From positions 930,001-994,000 of the forward strand of contig NW_020167520.1 of NCBI RefSeq assembly GCF_001641265.1: a DNA stretch of 64,000 bases, read 5' to 3'. Numbering within the stretch: the first letter of the stretch is position 1; every line of letters begins with the position of its first letter. Position numbers and translations under genes: made by a program. This DNA is from Pseudogymnoascus destructans. Taxonomy: Eukaryota > Ascomycota > Leotiomycetes > Thelebolales > Thelebolaceae. Of the stretch, positions 1 to 9,676 are shown one piece after another. A model generated the notes under the pieces. That model did no database searches, was not told the origin of the DNA, and saw only the letters and a list, made by a program, of their open reading frames with translations.

Positions 1-1
1 T

Positions 2-1144
2 AGCGCCGAGTCGACGATTATTCGCCATCTCGAACGCGGAGACAGAAAGACCGACTACATGGGCGCGATTCTCCAGATAAACAGAAATCTCCGACTGATG
101 TACGTGCACGCATATCAATCGCTGGTGTGGAACCACGCAGTCAGCGAGCGCTGGGCCCAATCTGGGGATAAGGTCGTAGAGGGCGATTTGGTCCTTGTGG
201 AAGCCAATGCCGACAAGCCTGAAGTCGAGGAACTTGACCAAAACGGTGAAGTTGTCGTTCTCCCAGCAGCGGACGACACGGCTGTAAGCACAGACAACAT
301 GTTCCAGCGCGCTCGTCCGTTGTCTGCCGATGAAGCCGTATCGGGGAAGTTTTCAATCTTCGATATTGTCCTGCCTACTCCTGGCTATGACATTGAGTAC
401 CCGCTGAACGCCATTGGTGACTTCTATAAGACGTTCATGGGCTCGGAGCGTGGCGGCGGCCTCGACCCGGCGAACATGCGACGTGCACAGAAGGATTTCT
501 CGCTGAGTGGGAGTTACAGGAAAATTATGGGCACGGTTGGCAACGATGTCACTTATGAGGTGAAGGCTTACACCGAAGACAATGAGCAAATGGTTGAGAC
601 AGATCTGGATCGTATCAATAAGAGTCATGGACAGCCTAACCGCAACGCCGAGCCGAAGCATAGGTATGCGGGCAAGGAAGTGTTTGGCAATACAGATGCC
701 GAGGCTGGGCGAAATGCTTGGGCTGAGTCATCCAAGACCATTGCTGAGGGTGATAAAGCCCTTGAGATAACCGCAGCTAGTGCCGGTAAATCCAGTGTTT
801 CTGCTGTCCATGAGACGTTCATTCATAAGGATGGTGGGAATGGCGAGCAAACTGGAGTGAAGGAAACCTTGTTACTACCCTGGTCCGCGGCATCTGGTGC
901 AGATAATACTACAACGAGCGAGGCTCCGGCTGCAACCACGATTGCCGAAGCCACAGAGGACAAAAAGCGCGCAGCTGATGATATGACTAGAGATGACAAC
1001 GAGGCTGCGGAAAGGCGACGCAAGATTGCGGTTATTGTCAAATTCCAGCTTGGATCGAGCCAGTATGCAACTATGGCGTTGAGGGAGTTGATGAAGGAGG
1101 GAGGCGTTGTGACATATAAACCAGACTTCAGCAGCGGGCGTTAA
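2..1144 (+). CDS. PUS7: tRNA pseudouridine synthase Pus7 (TruD family), C-terminal part
   Basis: The reading frame is open from base 2, so the gene begins upstream and only its last ~380 residues are here. Pus7/TruD isomerises uridine to pseudouridine in tRNA, and in fungi also in U2 snRNA and some mRNAs. The family is recognised from RNLRLMYVHAYQSLVWN soon after the left edge, from the block LPTPGYDIEYPLN, and from the C-terminal FQLGSSQYATMALREL motif before the stop. The usual catalytic Asp lies in the missing part. Residues ~185-320 of the visible part form a polar, Ala/Glu/Thr-rich insertion common in fungal Pus7 proteins. No intron is needed in the visible part. The first in-frame ATG, at 59, is internal and is not the true start. 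Confidence 0.93.
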   Translation, partial: SAESTIIRHLERGDRKTDYMGAILQINRNLRLMYVHAYQSLVWNHAVSERWAQSGDKVVEGDLVLVEANADKPEVEELDQNGEVVVLPAADDTAVSTDNMFQRARPLSADEAVSGKFSIFDIVLPTPGYDIEYPLNAIGDFYKTFMGSERGGGLDPANMRRAQKDFSLSGSYRKIMGTVGNDVTYEVKAYTEDNEQMVETDLDRINKSHGQPNRNAEPKHRYAGKEVFGNTDAEAGRNAWAESSKTIAEGDKALEITAASAGKSSVSAVHETFIHKDGGNGEQTGVKETLLLPWSAASGADNTTTSEAPAATTIAEATEDKKRAADDMTRDDNEAAERRRKIAVIVKFQLGSSQYATMALRELMKEGGVVTYKPDFSSGR

Positions 1145-1277
1145 GGTTGGGTGTACAATAGCAAAAGTCGATATGTTACAGGGATGGGTGGCTACCAATA
1201 GAGTAGGACTAGGCATATACAAAATAAAACGAGTGAATCTGACACAATTTCAATAATTTGGGTATTTCATAACCATA

Positions 1278-1345
1278 TGTTCCGGCCCAACCGCGAGTTG
1301 TGCGCGCTCATGAGGGAGAGTAACTCACGGTTGGGCCAGAACACA
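1278..1345. repeat. 68-bp hairpin MITE-like repeat, TA-flanked
   Basis: Two arms around the core GGCCCAACCGCGAG / CTCACGGTTGGGCC form an imperfect inverted repeat flanked by TA dinucleotides, as expected of a miniature Tc1/mariner-type element. A related sequence with the same GGCCCAAC core occurs at 46089-46145, so this is a dispersed repeat rather than a terminator of PUS7, although it lies in that gene's 3' flank. Confidence 0.55.
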
Positions 1346-1407
1346 TAAATTCAGGCGGGGGTCAATAACTATATTCAACTATCTGTATCTAAATCAAACT
1401 GGAAGAC

Positions 1408-1650
1408 TCACATGCAAAAGCACTGGGTGGTGGGTTTGATCCCCATCTTCTTCCTGAGGTCCTGCTTTATCTCTATGGTGTCCCTCTGGCACCTCATGCA
1501 CTTAGCAAACTCCTCAAGATTCCGCACGCCGCCTTTGCACCAGATGCTGCGTCCGGCCTCGAACGTCTGCTGCTCGGCAATGGCGCATTTCCGGCGATGA
1601 ACTTTGACATGATTGCATGCCTTATAGCGGATAGCTATCTGTTTGCACAT
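1408..1650 (-). CDS. Small cysteine/basic-rich hypothetical protein (80 aa)
   Basis: This single-exon frame encodes 80 residues starting MCKQIAIRYKACNHVKVHRR. I chose the ATG at 1650 because many short fungal proteins begin MCK-[QV]-x-x-x-Y-x-C-x-H in the same way; an upstream in-frame ATG at 1725 would add 25 low-information residues. Cysteines and histidines at C2, C12, H14 and further CxxC-like positions (CMRCQRD, QCFCM) suggest a small metal-binding fold. There is no signal peptide and no known catalytic motif. It converges on PUS7 across ~260 bp. The function is unknown; it is probably a real gene because of the family-like N-terminus, but an intron or a longer C-terminus cannot be excluded. 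Confidence 0.5.
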   Translation of the reverse strand: MCKQIAIRYKACNHVKVHRRKCAIAEQQTFEAGRSIWCKGGVRNLEEFAKCMRCQRDTIEIKQDLRKKMGIKPTTQCFCM

Positions 1651-2271
1651 TGTAAGGGAGGGGATGAAAATAGCCAGCGGATTGGGTATACTTACTGTGG
1701 GTGTGTTTTGTTGCGGTTGGTGCATCAGATCGAGTTCTGCGTATTTGGGATAGTTGGGATAACGGGCCTCTTATATAGGCAAATCATGGATGATAAATGG
1801 TATTGTCTATGATAAAACAGCGACAAAGGAAAGCAAGCGCCCCTATGAATACACTCAAAGCAGATAATTCATTGTGCAGAGAATAAAGCGGCCGAGAAAC
1901 AGGAGGGCTTGTTTTGGATCTTGCTTTCAAAGTAGTACAAAGACATGTAAATTTGTTTTAGGTGAGTTCCCCAGGCGTCAATCTACAAGGAGGATGTTTG
2001 CGAGGTATCATTTGACTCCTGGCTACCCGTCCCGTTCTCACTACTCCTCCCTTTCTTACCACCCCAGTTAAAGAAGTAGACACTCACATAACATATCACA
2101 ACAAGAGCAACCACAAGGCAATTGGCACCTCTTGCAGTTCCAGCCGCGTCGATTGTGTCTATAAACACCAAAACCAGCGGAGAAGGTCAAAATAAGGTTA
2201 TGGCGCCTCCCAACCTTGGCAAGTGTTGGGAATAGAACGTGGGCTATGGGCTACTAAGAAGAGCACCGAAT
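1651..2271. other. Intergenic, no supported gene
   Basis: Short unrelated reading frames only. This is probably the 5' flank of the small protein followed by the left flank of the Harbinger element; I could not identify the element's terminal inverted repeat. Confidence 0.5.
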
Positions 2272-3371
2272 ATGGGCTCGGCGTCGTCAGTATCATCATC
2301 GCCGTCATATTCAGCAACGCCGGCGCATCTCATTTGAGAGTTTGGACGATGTCCAAGGCAACTACTACGGTAAGCACTCCTCTTCTTTGCCCCTTTTCAT
2401 TTATATTAACTAATAACTATGTAAATAGGTTCTCGATGAGTGAGATCCACCAACTTACTATACTCTTTCAGCTCCATAACGTGCCATGGAGCGGTAGAGT
2501 ACAGCCAGTGCCATGGATGGCGCTTTGCGTTGTATGTGCTAGGCTTGCATTTCCAGGGCGGTGGGTATCACTTGCTGATATATTTGGCCGCTCTATAGCC
2601 TGGTTAAGTACTGTATTTACAGATACAGTACTCTTCCTACATCAGTCTTACTCAAGGATGCTTCAATGGCACCCTCGACTTACATATGAGAAGTTAAAAG
2701 AGTTCGCAGTGGCTATTGAGAGAGTAGGGGGTGCAGATGGGGTTTGGGGCTTTGTCGATGGTACTTTTCGGTCTCACCAGCGTCCGCAAGGGCAAGATGC
2801 TCAGCGGCTCGTATTCTCAGGCCATAAACGGGCTCATGGAATCAACTACCAAGCAGTAGTAACTCCTGATGGTTTAATATCATCACTAACAGGCCCGTGG
2901 CCTGGTCCTGTAAATGATTGGGCGATGTGGCAGCGCTCTGGTGTAGAGGAGCATATACGAGAGGTAAGAGTATTCTATTATCATATTACAATACTAACAA
3001 CCATCTAGGTTATGCAAGATCATAATCTATTATATCTATATGGTGATCCTGCATACCAAGCAGGTTATGGTATGGCTTGCCCATGGGCGCACCCACAGGG
3101 TAGACACTTTCTTTCAGATGAAAGGAAGGCTTGGAATAGAGCCCTCTCTTCGGTCCGGATTGCTGTAGAACAGGCATTTGGAGGAGTGCAGGTTCTATGG
3201 ACATATACAGCATTTGGAAAGGCACTCCGTTCAGGATATCAGCCAGTTGGGGTTTACTATCCTGTTGCAGTTCTATTATCAAATTGCTTTATATGCTTCC
3301 GTCATACATCAGCATCTGGATCACGGTTTGCAGTGCCTCCACCATTAATAGAAGAGTATTTCTCATTATAA
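2272..3371 (+). pseudogene. Harbinger-type (DDE_Tnp_4) transposase, one in-frame stop
   Basis: Probable exons are 2272-2369, 2429-2963 and 3009-3371, with introns 2370-2428 and 2964-3008 that have GT-AG ends and preserve frame. DDE_Tnp_4 signatures are visible: GFVDGTF (first Asp), LYGDPAY (second Asp region) and SSVRIAVEQAFG (the Glu region near the C-terminus). The protein would be ~330 aa, normal for the family. In exon 1 a TGA at 2335-2337 interrupts the frame, and its neighbours line up poorly, so exon 1 may be mis-modelled. If the exon 1 model is right the copy is dead; if translation starts in exon 2 it could be intact. The homologue at 31831-34850 supports the exon 2 and 3 model. Confidence 0.75.
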
Positions 3372-3403
3372 ACTATATACATGTATATCTATTATATCCC
3401 TTT

Positions 3404-4399
3404 CTATCCATCTGTACTCTGATGCGTCTGTTGTAATAGATGTAGTATTTGACTCACATCCGCACGTAGTTCTTGGAGTTTTGATTCAACACTCTCGATA
3501 GCCTTTGCATTTGACCGCTCAGCAGCATCGGCGCTTGCTGAAAGCTCAGCAGTCCTTGCGATACTCTGAGCGATTTCGAGGATTGCATCTTTAGGAGAGG
3601 GTGGAGGGGGGTCTTCGGTGCACTGTTTTCGCTTTCGTCTTGGTTGAGAAGCTGAAGTTGACGGTGTAGAGGACTCGGAAATATGAGAATCGGAGAGGAT
3701 AGACTCAGAGGGGATTAACTCAGAAGGCGGAATGGAAGACTCTATTGAGTTCGATAGATTTCGATGTGAGAACCGGGTAGTTTGAGCAGTTCGCCATGCA
3801 ATAGATGCTTCGGTTTCTGCTTCCTTTGTCCCTTTTGCTGCATCTCGAATCGATTCCTTATTAGCCCGTATATCAACGATATTAATCCATTGGTCAACTG
3901 CATCATCATATGAAGAAGGAGGATCTTCTTCGCCACTTCGTCCTTCTGGCCGTAATGAGACTTCGCTCCGACGCTCTCGAATAAGACTGGTAATAACTCT
4001 TCCAATAGAGTTATGGGTTAAACCTAGCAAGTGTTCCGCCTCCTTAGTTATAAGCCGCCAAAAGGATCTATCTGCAATAACCCCATATATATCCCTTTTT
4101 TGGATGCAAAGCCGGATAATCGTTGTCTTTTGGTCTATCATAAGACCCTTCCCTCCCCCCCTTTTCGATGTTATAACGCCATCAGCCTGGCTACTCTGAG
4201 CTAAAGCGCTTTGAGCTGTAGCTGCTAGAGAGTCTTCGAGGATAGTGGAATCGCTAGTTTCATCACTGGTTTGTGGCAATTCAAGCCAAGGTTCGCTGGC
4301 GGTATCAGTTGAGAGTTCGTGAGGTGATGGTTGGGTAGGCCAGGGCTGCGCCATAGGCACTTGATATTGCAAATAGGGGTTGGTAAAAGCGTTATTCAT
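3404..4399 (-). CDS. Harbinger accessory protein (Myb/SANT-like partner), 331 aa
   Basis: Intact 331-residue frame paired with the Harbinger transposase. In PIF-Harbinger elements the second gene encodes a Myb/SANT-like protein that binds the element and helps import the transposase; position and pairing suggest that role here. Residues ~85-140 (from KGLMIDQKTTIIRLCIQ to ITSLIRERR) look like a helical DNA-binding region. Residues ~215-265 are Ser/Pro-rich with a basic cluster PRRKRK that could be a nuclear signal, and residues ~270-325 form a likely coiled coil. The partner in element 2 (30452-31818) has the same layout: helical N-terminal domain, acidic/Ser linker and C-terminal coiled coil. 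The Myb assignment rests on context, not on a visible Trp triad. Confidence 0.7.
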   Translation of the reverse strand: MNNAFTNPYLQYQVPMAQPWPTQPSPHELSTDTASEPWLELPQTSDETSDSTILEDSLAATAQSALAQSSQADGVITSKRGGGKGLMIDQKTTIIRLCIQKRDIYGVIADRSFWRLITKEAEHLLGLTHNSIGRVITSLIRERRSEVSLRPEGRSGEEDPPSSYDDAVDQWINIVDIRANKESIRDAAKGTKEAETEASIAWRTAQTTRFSHRNLSNSIESSIPPSELIPSESILSDSHISESSTPSTSASQPRRKRKQCTEDPPPPSPKDAILEIAQSIARTAELSASADAAERSNAKAIESVESKLQELRADVSQILHLLQQTHQSTDG

Positions 4400-4408
4400 T
4401 ATTATATA

Positions 4409-6268
4409 ACGTGGTTGTACACCGAGTCGTGAATGTCACCGAGTCGTGAAACTTTTTTATACCCACCACTGTAAGGTATAATTAAACAACCACAACATGT
4501 ATTAAAACTAAAACTATTCAGAATCTGATGAGCTAAGTACTTCTATGACCTCCTGACAAGTTCGTGCATTATGGCCAGCCCCCCCGCAAGTGCCACAATG
4601 TCGTACACCTGGTTGCCCCTCATTCCTACCAACCCCTCCAGAGCGCTTCTCACGATTTATTTGCTCCGTAACTGCCCTTTGGGACAAATCATCATGTGCA
4701 TCCCCTACAGAAAGTGCACACCCTTGATGGACACGAGACTTTTTAGCCCTCCGGCGTTTGCTAAGAGCTTCGTTTGCTGCTCGAAGGGTGCGGACTTCAG
4801 CTGACAATAAAGTCATTTCATGTGCCAAAATCTCTGTCCCTTTAGCTAATGCAGTAACAGTAGCAAAAATGGGGGTTGGCAAGCTTCCTTGGTGCCGTGC
4901 AATGCGATTTTTAACTAGAGTAGTCTGTGAGAGAGCATCTATTGGGTTGCGAGGCGTTTGAGAAACCCAAGGATCAGCGTCTATAGAGGGGGGTCCTGTA
5001 GGTGTAGGAGTCCGCAACTTGACATCTAGCTTTGAAATGATTACTTGAGGATCAAAGGGCACTAAACCAGCTCCGCGAAATCCAGCTTTGGCGTTTTGAG
5101 TTGTTATTGACTGGTTATAAGCTGCGTGGAAAGCTATAAAAAACTCAACCTTTGTAATATGGTTTATATGAGCCTTAATAAAGGTCTCAATTTGACGCCC
5201 ATACATGCGTTTAAGAACACTAAAGCACCCAACATCAAGTGGCTGAGTTAGGTGAGACGAGTGAGGAGGTAGACAGAGAGTTATGATGTTGTTTGCTTTG
5301 CAATATTCCTGAAACGCAGCTGATTCGTGACTTTCATGCCCGTCTAAAACCAACATCCGATATGGTCCTTTTGCACGACTGCAAGTATGTTTATCGAAGT
5401 GATGAAGCCATTCTAGACCTGTCTCGTTGTTGGTCCATCCATTGCTTGTTGGTTTAATTACCCAATTGTGAGGAAGGCCGCCTTCAGTATACCAACTTGA
5501 AAGGTGACATTTCCCTTGAACTACTAAAAACGGAGGGATACTCCCGCCTTCAGCATTCACACAAACAATTGCTGTAGCCCATTCCCGATTGCCAGGCTGA
5601 ACTGCCTTGCCTCTGCCACGTCGATCGGCGCGCGTAACAACTAAAGCTGAGCTAATAACGCCCATCATGAAGCCCGTCTCGTCAAAGTTGTAGAAATCGC
5701 AGTCTTGGATGCCGTACTTTGCTCTCATGTTCTGCACAAGTTGAAACCACGCTCCAATAAGCTCAGGATCTTCGCACAAGGCTCTTTGAAAGTCATAAAC
5801 GCGATTAAAACGCGTCTTTAAACTCGGGGCGGCGTTGTATAAATTGATATGCCCACCGCGTCCCAACGTGCTTTCCCCCACGCGATTCAAGGATATAATT
5901 TGCCATATCCTCCACACTAGCAGGCCGAGGCGCAAATCCTCTTGCATCCATATCCAATATATTTCGAATAATTACTTCCTCTTCTAGCTCAGTCAATTTA
6001 AGACTATTGGATTTGGTGTCGCGTCGAGAAGGTCGGCCGGCCATTCTATCAGTAAGCGTAGAATAAGCCACTTTATATAGTATTGATGCAGACCTGCGAT
6101 TAAGCGATTTACATGTTTGAAGAGCCTCAATAGCTAGAATGATTCGCGCTTCTTGGGTTTGGATTTCCATTGGTAGTTGTGGAGGAAACGCGTGTTGAAG
6201 TTCGTAGGTAGCTAAGTAGGGAAAAGTTCACGACTCGGTGACATTCACGACTCGGTGTACAACCACGT
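4409..6268 (-). mobile_element. Fot1/pogo-type element 1, 1860 bp with TA target duplication
   Basis: Terminal inverted repeats start ACGTGGTTGTACACCGAGTC and are flanked by TA at 4407-4408 and 6269-6270. Each end holds two copies of CACCGAGTCGTGAA with a 17-bp period. The transposase reads on the minus strand. The element sits directly beside the start of the Harbinger accessory gene and 8 bp from pogo element 2. Confidence 0.9.
4514..6170 (-). pseudogene. Pogo/Fot1-like transposase with single-base frameshift
   Basis: The N-terminal part (6170 to ~5810) carries the Psq/CENP-B-type helix-turn-helix region ending QFIQRRPEFK. After an apparent one-base insertion near 5818 the frame continues as KTRFNRVYDFQRAL to 4514. 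The DDE_1 catalytic core is complete: YNFDETGFMMG (first Asp), VLDGHESH (second Asp) and HLTQPLDVGCFS (third Asp). The C-terminus has a basic stretch SKRRRAKKS and a CCHC knuckle CGTCGGAGHNARTC. Combined length is ~550 aa, normal for the family. Apart from the single frameshift I see no other lesion, so this copy is recent, or the frameshift is a sequencing error or a programmed event. Confidence 0.85.
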
Positions 6269-6383
6269 TATAACTAACGTACATGTATAATGAGTCGGCC
6301 ACCCAAGCGAGTCGGCCACTTTCCACTGACCACCTATATATTATATAAATCAATTCAACTACAACGCCTTAAATCAATTAAAA

Positions 6384-8160
6384 CTACTCAGAATCGCCAT
6401 CTTCAGACGTCTCCCAAACTACCTGACAAGTTCGCGAATTATGACCAGTTTGGCTGCAGTTGCCACAACGCCGAGTACGTAGCTGAGCCCGCTCTGTAGA
6501 ACTACCCTCCCTATGTGTATTTTCTCTCCTAGCATCAACTATACCCTTTTCTAGCCATATCGCATTAGCTTCAGGTGCTGAAAGCGAACCTCCAAGCTGT
6601 AGGCAGCTCTTTTTAGCCCTCCGGCGTTTGCTTAGTAACTCATTTGCTGTACAAAGCTCCTGGTTCTCAGCTTCAAGAAGGACTAGTCTGTGTGCTGGCA
6701 TTAAGATACCTTTAGCCTGGGCGTCAACTACGTTATATAAATGGGTTGGAGAGCTACCCTGATGCCTAGCAATCCTAGATTTCAAGGTAGTAGAGCTTTG
6801 AACAGCCTCAATTGCTGTAGTTGGCGTTTTTAGACCCCAGGAGGTAGCGGTTCCTGGCCGAGAGTTTGACGGTGTAGGCGTTCTAGGCTTAAAATCCAGC
6901 CGAGAAATTACTGTTTCAGGGTCGTATGGAACAAGGCCAGTTGCTCGGAAGCCAGCTCGTACATTCTCTTCTCCCATTGAAGCAAAAAAGGCCTGCTGGA
7001 AGCCAAGAAAGAAGTCGTCTTTAGTAATGTGAGTTATATGCCTCCGCATACGAAGCTTTTAAAGGGCTAAAACAGCCTACATCGAGAGGCTGGAGGATAT
7101 GCGATGAATGGGGAGGCATGCAAAGCGGTATAATATTGTTAAGCTTGCAGAAATCGTCGAATTCAGTAGCCCGGTGGCTGTTGTGGCCGTCGAGGATTAG
7201 AAGTCTATATCCACCAGTTGTACGAGGCTTAGTACATCCCTCAAAGTGATTCAACCAATCTAGGCCTATAGCGTTTGTAGTCCAGCCATTTTCGCTCGGA
7301 TGGATCCGCCAGGTTGGTGGGAATTGGCCGTTGGTATACCAGGAGAGGAGGTGATATTTGCCCTTAACAATGATATATGGCGGCATTGCCCAGCCATCTG
7401 CACATACACCCTGGATTACAGAAACCCATTCCCGATTGCCAGGCTGCTTTGTACGAGGTCTGTCTTCAAACTTTTTTAAGGAGTTCTCTAAACTCTTAAA
7501 CATGGAACAACGCTTCTCTACAGCTTATCACCCTCAAACAGATGGCCAGACAGAGAGAGTCAACTCTGTACTTGAACAATATCTAAGAATTTATACAAAC
7601 TATGCTCTGTCGATCAGAGGTTGTTACAACCTTAGCATGCGAGAGCATTCCCATCAAAAACCCAGTCTCATATCAAAGTTGTAGATGTCTGAGTTGACAA
7701 TACCGTATTTTGCAATTGTATTCTGTACAAGTGCAAACCAAGCTTGTATAATCTTAGGATCTTCAGCTAGGGCCCTCTGGTAGTCAATTCGACGTCGAAA
7801 ACGCATATTAAGGACTGGTTGGCGTCGTACGAAGTTCCCTGCCCATCGTGAGCCAACATGCGTTGCGTCATGTACCCCAAGGAGGCGATTGGCCATATCT
7901 TGTATATCTTTGAGCCGGGGCGGAAATCCTCGCTCAATTAGATCAATAATACGATCAAGAAGCACACTCTCTTCAGTATTGGTCAACTTCCTCCCATTTG
8001 CAGTTATATCGCATCTTGATAGTTTTCCAGCAAGTCGGTCGGCCAAAGTCGCCCGGGGAACCTTATAGATACCTGCTGCAGCTCGTTCGGTAAGTTTAGG
8101 GTCGTTTTTAAGAGCTTCAATTGCTAGGATTATACGGCTTTCATTTGAAGTAGATTCCAT
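6384..8160 (-). pseudogene. Pogo/Fot1-like transposase, several lesions
   Basis: Three frame segments make up one transposase: 8160-7654 (helix-turn-helix region up to DIYNFD), 7503-7021 (catalytic core with LILDGHNSH and HILQPLDVGCFS) and 7049-6384 (C-terminal part with SKRRRAKKS and the CCHC knuckle CGNCSQTGHNSRTC). Lesions visible are a small indel right after the first catalytic Asp (~7675), a 141-bp foreign insert at 7465-7605, and a frameshift between PLKASY and MRRHITHIT near 7040. It was related to element 1 along its whole length, including the zinc knuckle. It cannot make an active protein as read. Confidence 0.85.
7465..7605 (+). other. 141-bp scrap of Ty3 integrase inserted in pogo element 2
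   Basis: On the plus strand this stretch encodes a Ty3-type integrase segment around FSTAYHPQTDGQTERVN, which includes the catalytic Glu region. It is bounded by the direct repeat TCTGTC at 7459-7464 and 7606-7611, and it splits the pogo transposase on the other strand. No LTR or other element end is present, so it looks like filler DNA captured during break repair rather than a transposition. Confidence 0.7.
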
Positions 8161-8260
8161 TTTTGTACGTAGAGGGAAATAGTTGCAAAGTAAAAGGTGG
8201 TGGAAATGGTGGAAAGTGGCCGACTCGCTTGGGTGGCCGACTCGTTATACATGTACGTTA

Positions 8261-8493
8261 TACCATTGATAATATATCTACGACTTCATTTTCCAACGTT
8301 GGATTTTACTTATAATACTAACCTATTTAGGACCAGACTGCCAAGACCTGAGCTGCTACACTGTATCAGCTTTAGACTACATTAGGAAATAGTGGCAACA
8401 GGGGGGCGCAAGGATTATGGTTACATCATTTCCTATCTAGGCTAAAGCTGCTATGCTGCTACACTCAAATTACGATACTGAAGTGGCCTACTA
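8261..8493. other. AT-rich spacer, no gene
   Basis: Interval between pogo element 2 and the MITE; I see no coding or repeat signal. Confidence 0.5.
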
Positions 8494-9060
8494 ACGTAAG
8501 TCGTGGCGTAGCAGGACGGATGGCGTAGCAGGACAGTTTTCCTCTGAGGTTCTTTTGCATACAAATTTGTATGTAGGGGTACCGACTTGGCTGAATTTCT
8601 CAGAATTTAAGCATAATAACTCGCACAGTTACGAAGATGGCGCTTAGTTCTCTTAGATATAAGATCTCTATATAGTTAGATATATTTTTTATAAGTATCA
8701 CTGTATTTTAATGATATTGAGAGAAGTTATATGCTTCCAAATATGTTGACATTTTCTCATATAAATCTCTACGTAAATTTATATGGACGAATATCAAAAT
8801 ATTTATTTCTCCATATTTTTACAACAACGCGCTTTATTTTAACAAGTATCATTAAATGTATAATTCAACTATGTAATTAATTTATATATCTCAGAGCTAA
8901 GTCAATAATTCGAAATTGCGCTGACTATTGAAGTTTTAAAAATGTTGGAAAATTTAAGTTCGTAGGTACCCTCACACACAAATTTATATTATATGTAAGT
9001 GTACCTCAGAAAGAAAACCGTCCTGCTTCGCCATCCGTCCTGCTACGCCACGACTTACGT
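8494..9060. mobile_element. 567-bp pogo-type MITE, TA target duplication
   Basis: Inverted ends begin ACGTAAGTCGTGGCGTAGCA, flanked by TA (8492-8493 and 9061-9062). Each end has two copies of TGGCGTAGCAGGAC, or a close variant, spaced by 17 bp. The interior is AT-rich and noncoding. The ends resemble those of pogo element 3 (ACGTAGGTCATGGCGTAAG), so that family may have supplied the transposase. Confidence 0.88.
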
Positions 9061-9064
9061 TATA

Positions 9065-9676
9065 CAGTAGAGTCCCGCTAAGCCGATGCTCGGTAAGGCG
9101 ATGTTCGCGATAATGTGAATTTTTTTCTCGCCCTGATTCAAAACACATACAACGACCGGTATCATCAATATTACTCCATTACCACCTAAATATCGCCTTA
9201 TCCAATGGTCTATTAGACAATTTGGCTGAAATGCCTCAAAATAAGCCCATTACTATTGAGCAGCGTCGCGCAGTCAGAGAGTGGCATTCTCAACAATACC
9301 CTCGACCATCACAAAAGACCTGTCAACGGTGGTTTAAGGACAAATACAACCATTCTCTCAGTCAATCAACAGTCTCAGAGTCACTTAGCAAGCATTTTGA
9401 CAGTGTCGACAACTCCTCAGCTATCTCAACAGCTGCTCGACTCCGCACTGGAACATGGCCTGACCTTGAGGAGATCCTTTTTGCTTGGCAAAAGCAGATT
9501 GAAGGCAAAGGCGGAAACACAAGTGAGGAGGCTTTGAAGGAAAGGGCAAGGCAGGTTTGGCAGCAACTTCCGCAGTATTCAACGCAGCCTATACCTGATT
9601 TCTCAGTTGGTTGGCTCTCTCATTCAAGAAGCGACACAACATCCGACAGTATACAAATCACGGTGAGGCAGGATCT
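9065..9676 (+). mobile_element. Truncated pogo/Tigger-like element 5, left end
   Basis: The left end CAGTAGAGTCCCGCTAAGCC follows a TA and has the near-repeats TAAGCCGATG and TAAGGCGATG, as in Fot1/Tigger ends whose termini read CAGTRNAGTCCCGCT. The right part is missing: the LTR at 9677 cuts it and no matching right end follows in this window. Confidence 0.75.
9231..9676 (+). pseudogene. CENP-B-type transposase, N-terminal fragment
   Basis: This encodes a CENP-B/Fot1-like double helix-turn-helix: MPQNKPITIEQRRAVREW followed by QKTCQRWFKDKYNHSLSQST and LEEILFAWQKQIEGKG. The family binds transposon ends through this domain. A frame change occurs near 9612, after FSVGWL, where a second frame continues FKKRHNIRQYTNHGEAGSC to the LTR edge. 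The catalytic DDE part is absent. The ATG at 9231 fits the family start (M-P-x-N-K); an ATG at 9222 is also in frame. Confidence 0.75.

Larger units (their letters stand above)
2272..4399. mobile_element. PIF-Harbinger element 1 (two convergent genes)
   Basis: A Harbinger DDE transposase on the plus strand and an accessory DNA-binding-type gene on the minus strand meet tail to tail with ~30 bp between stops. This two-gene layout is characteristic of PIF-Harbinger transposons. Element 2 at 30452-34850 has the same convergent layout and is homologous. Limits given are gene limits; true ends with 3-bp target duplications were not found. Pogo element 1 starts only 10 bp upstream of the accessory gene's ATG. 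Confidence 0.8.
6277..8258 (-). mobile_element. Fot1/pogo-type element 2, 1982 bp with TA target duplication
   Basis: Inverted ends begin ACGTACATGTATAATGAGTC and are flanked by TA (6275-6276 and 8259-8260). Each end has two copies of GAGTCGGCCAC at a 17-bp period. The transposase gene on the minus strand is related to that of element 1 but the ends differ, so it is a separate family. It carries an internal 141-bp foreign insert. Confidence 0.9.
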
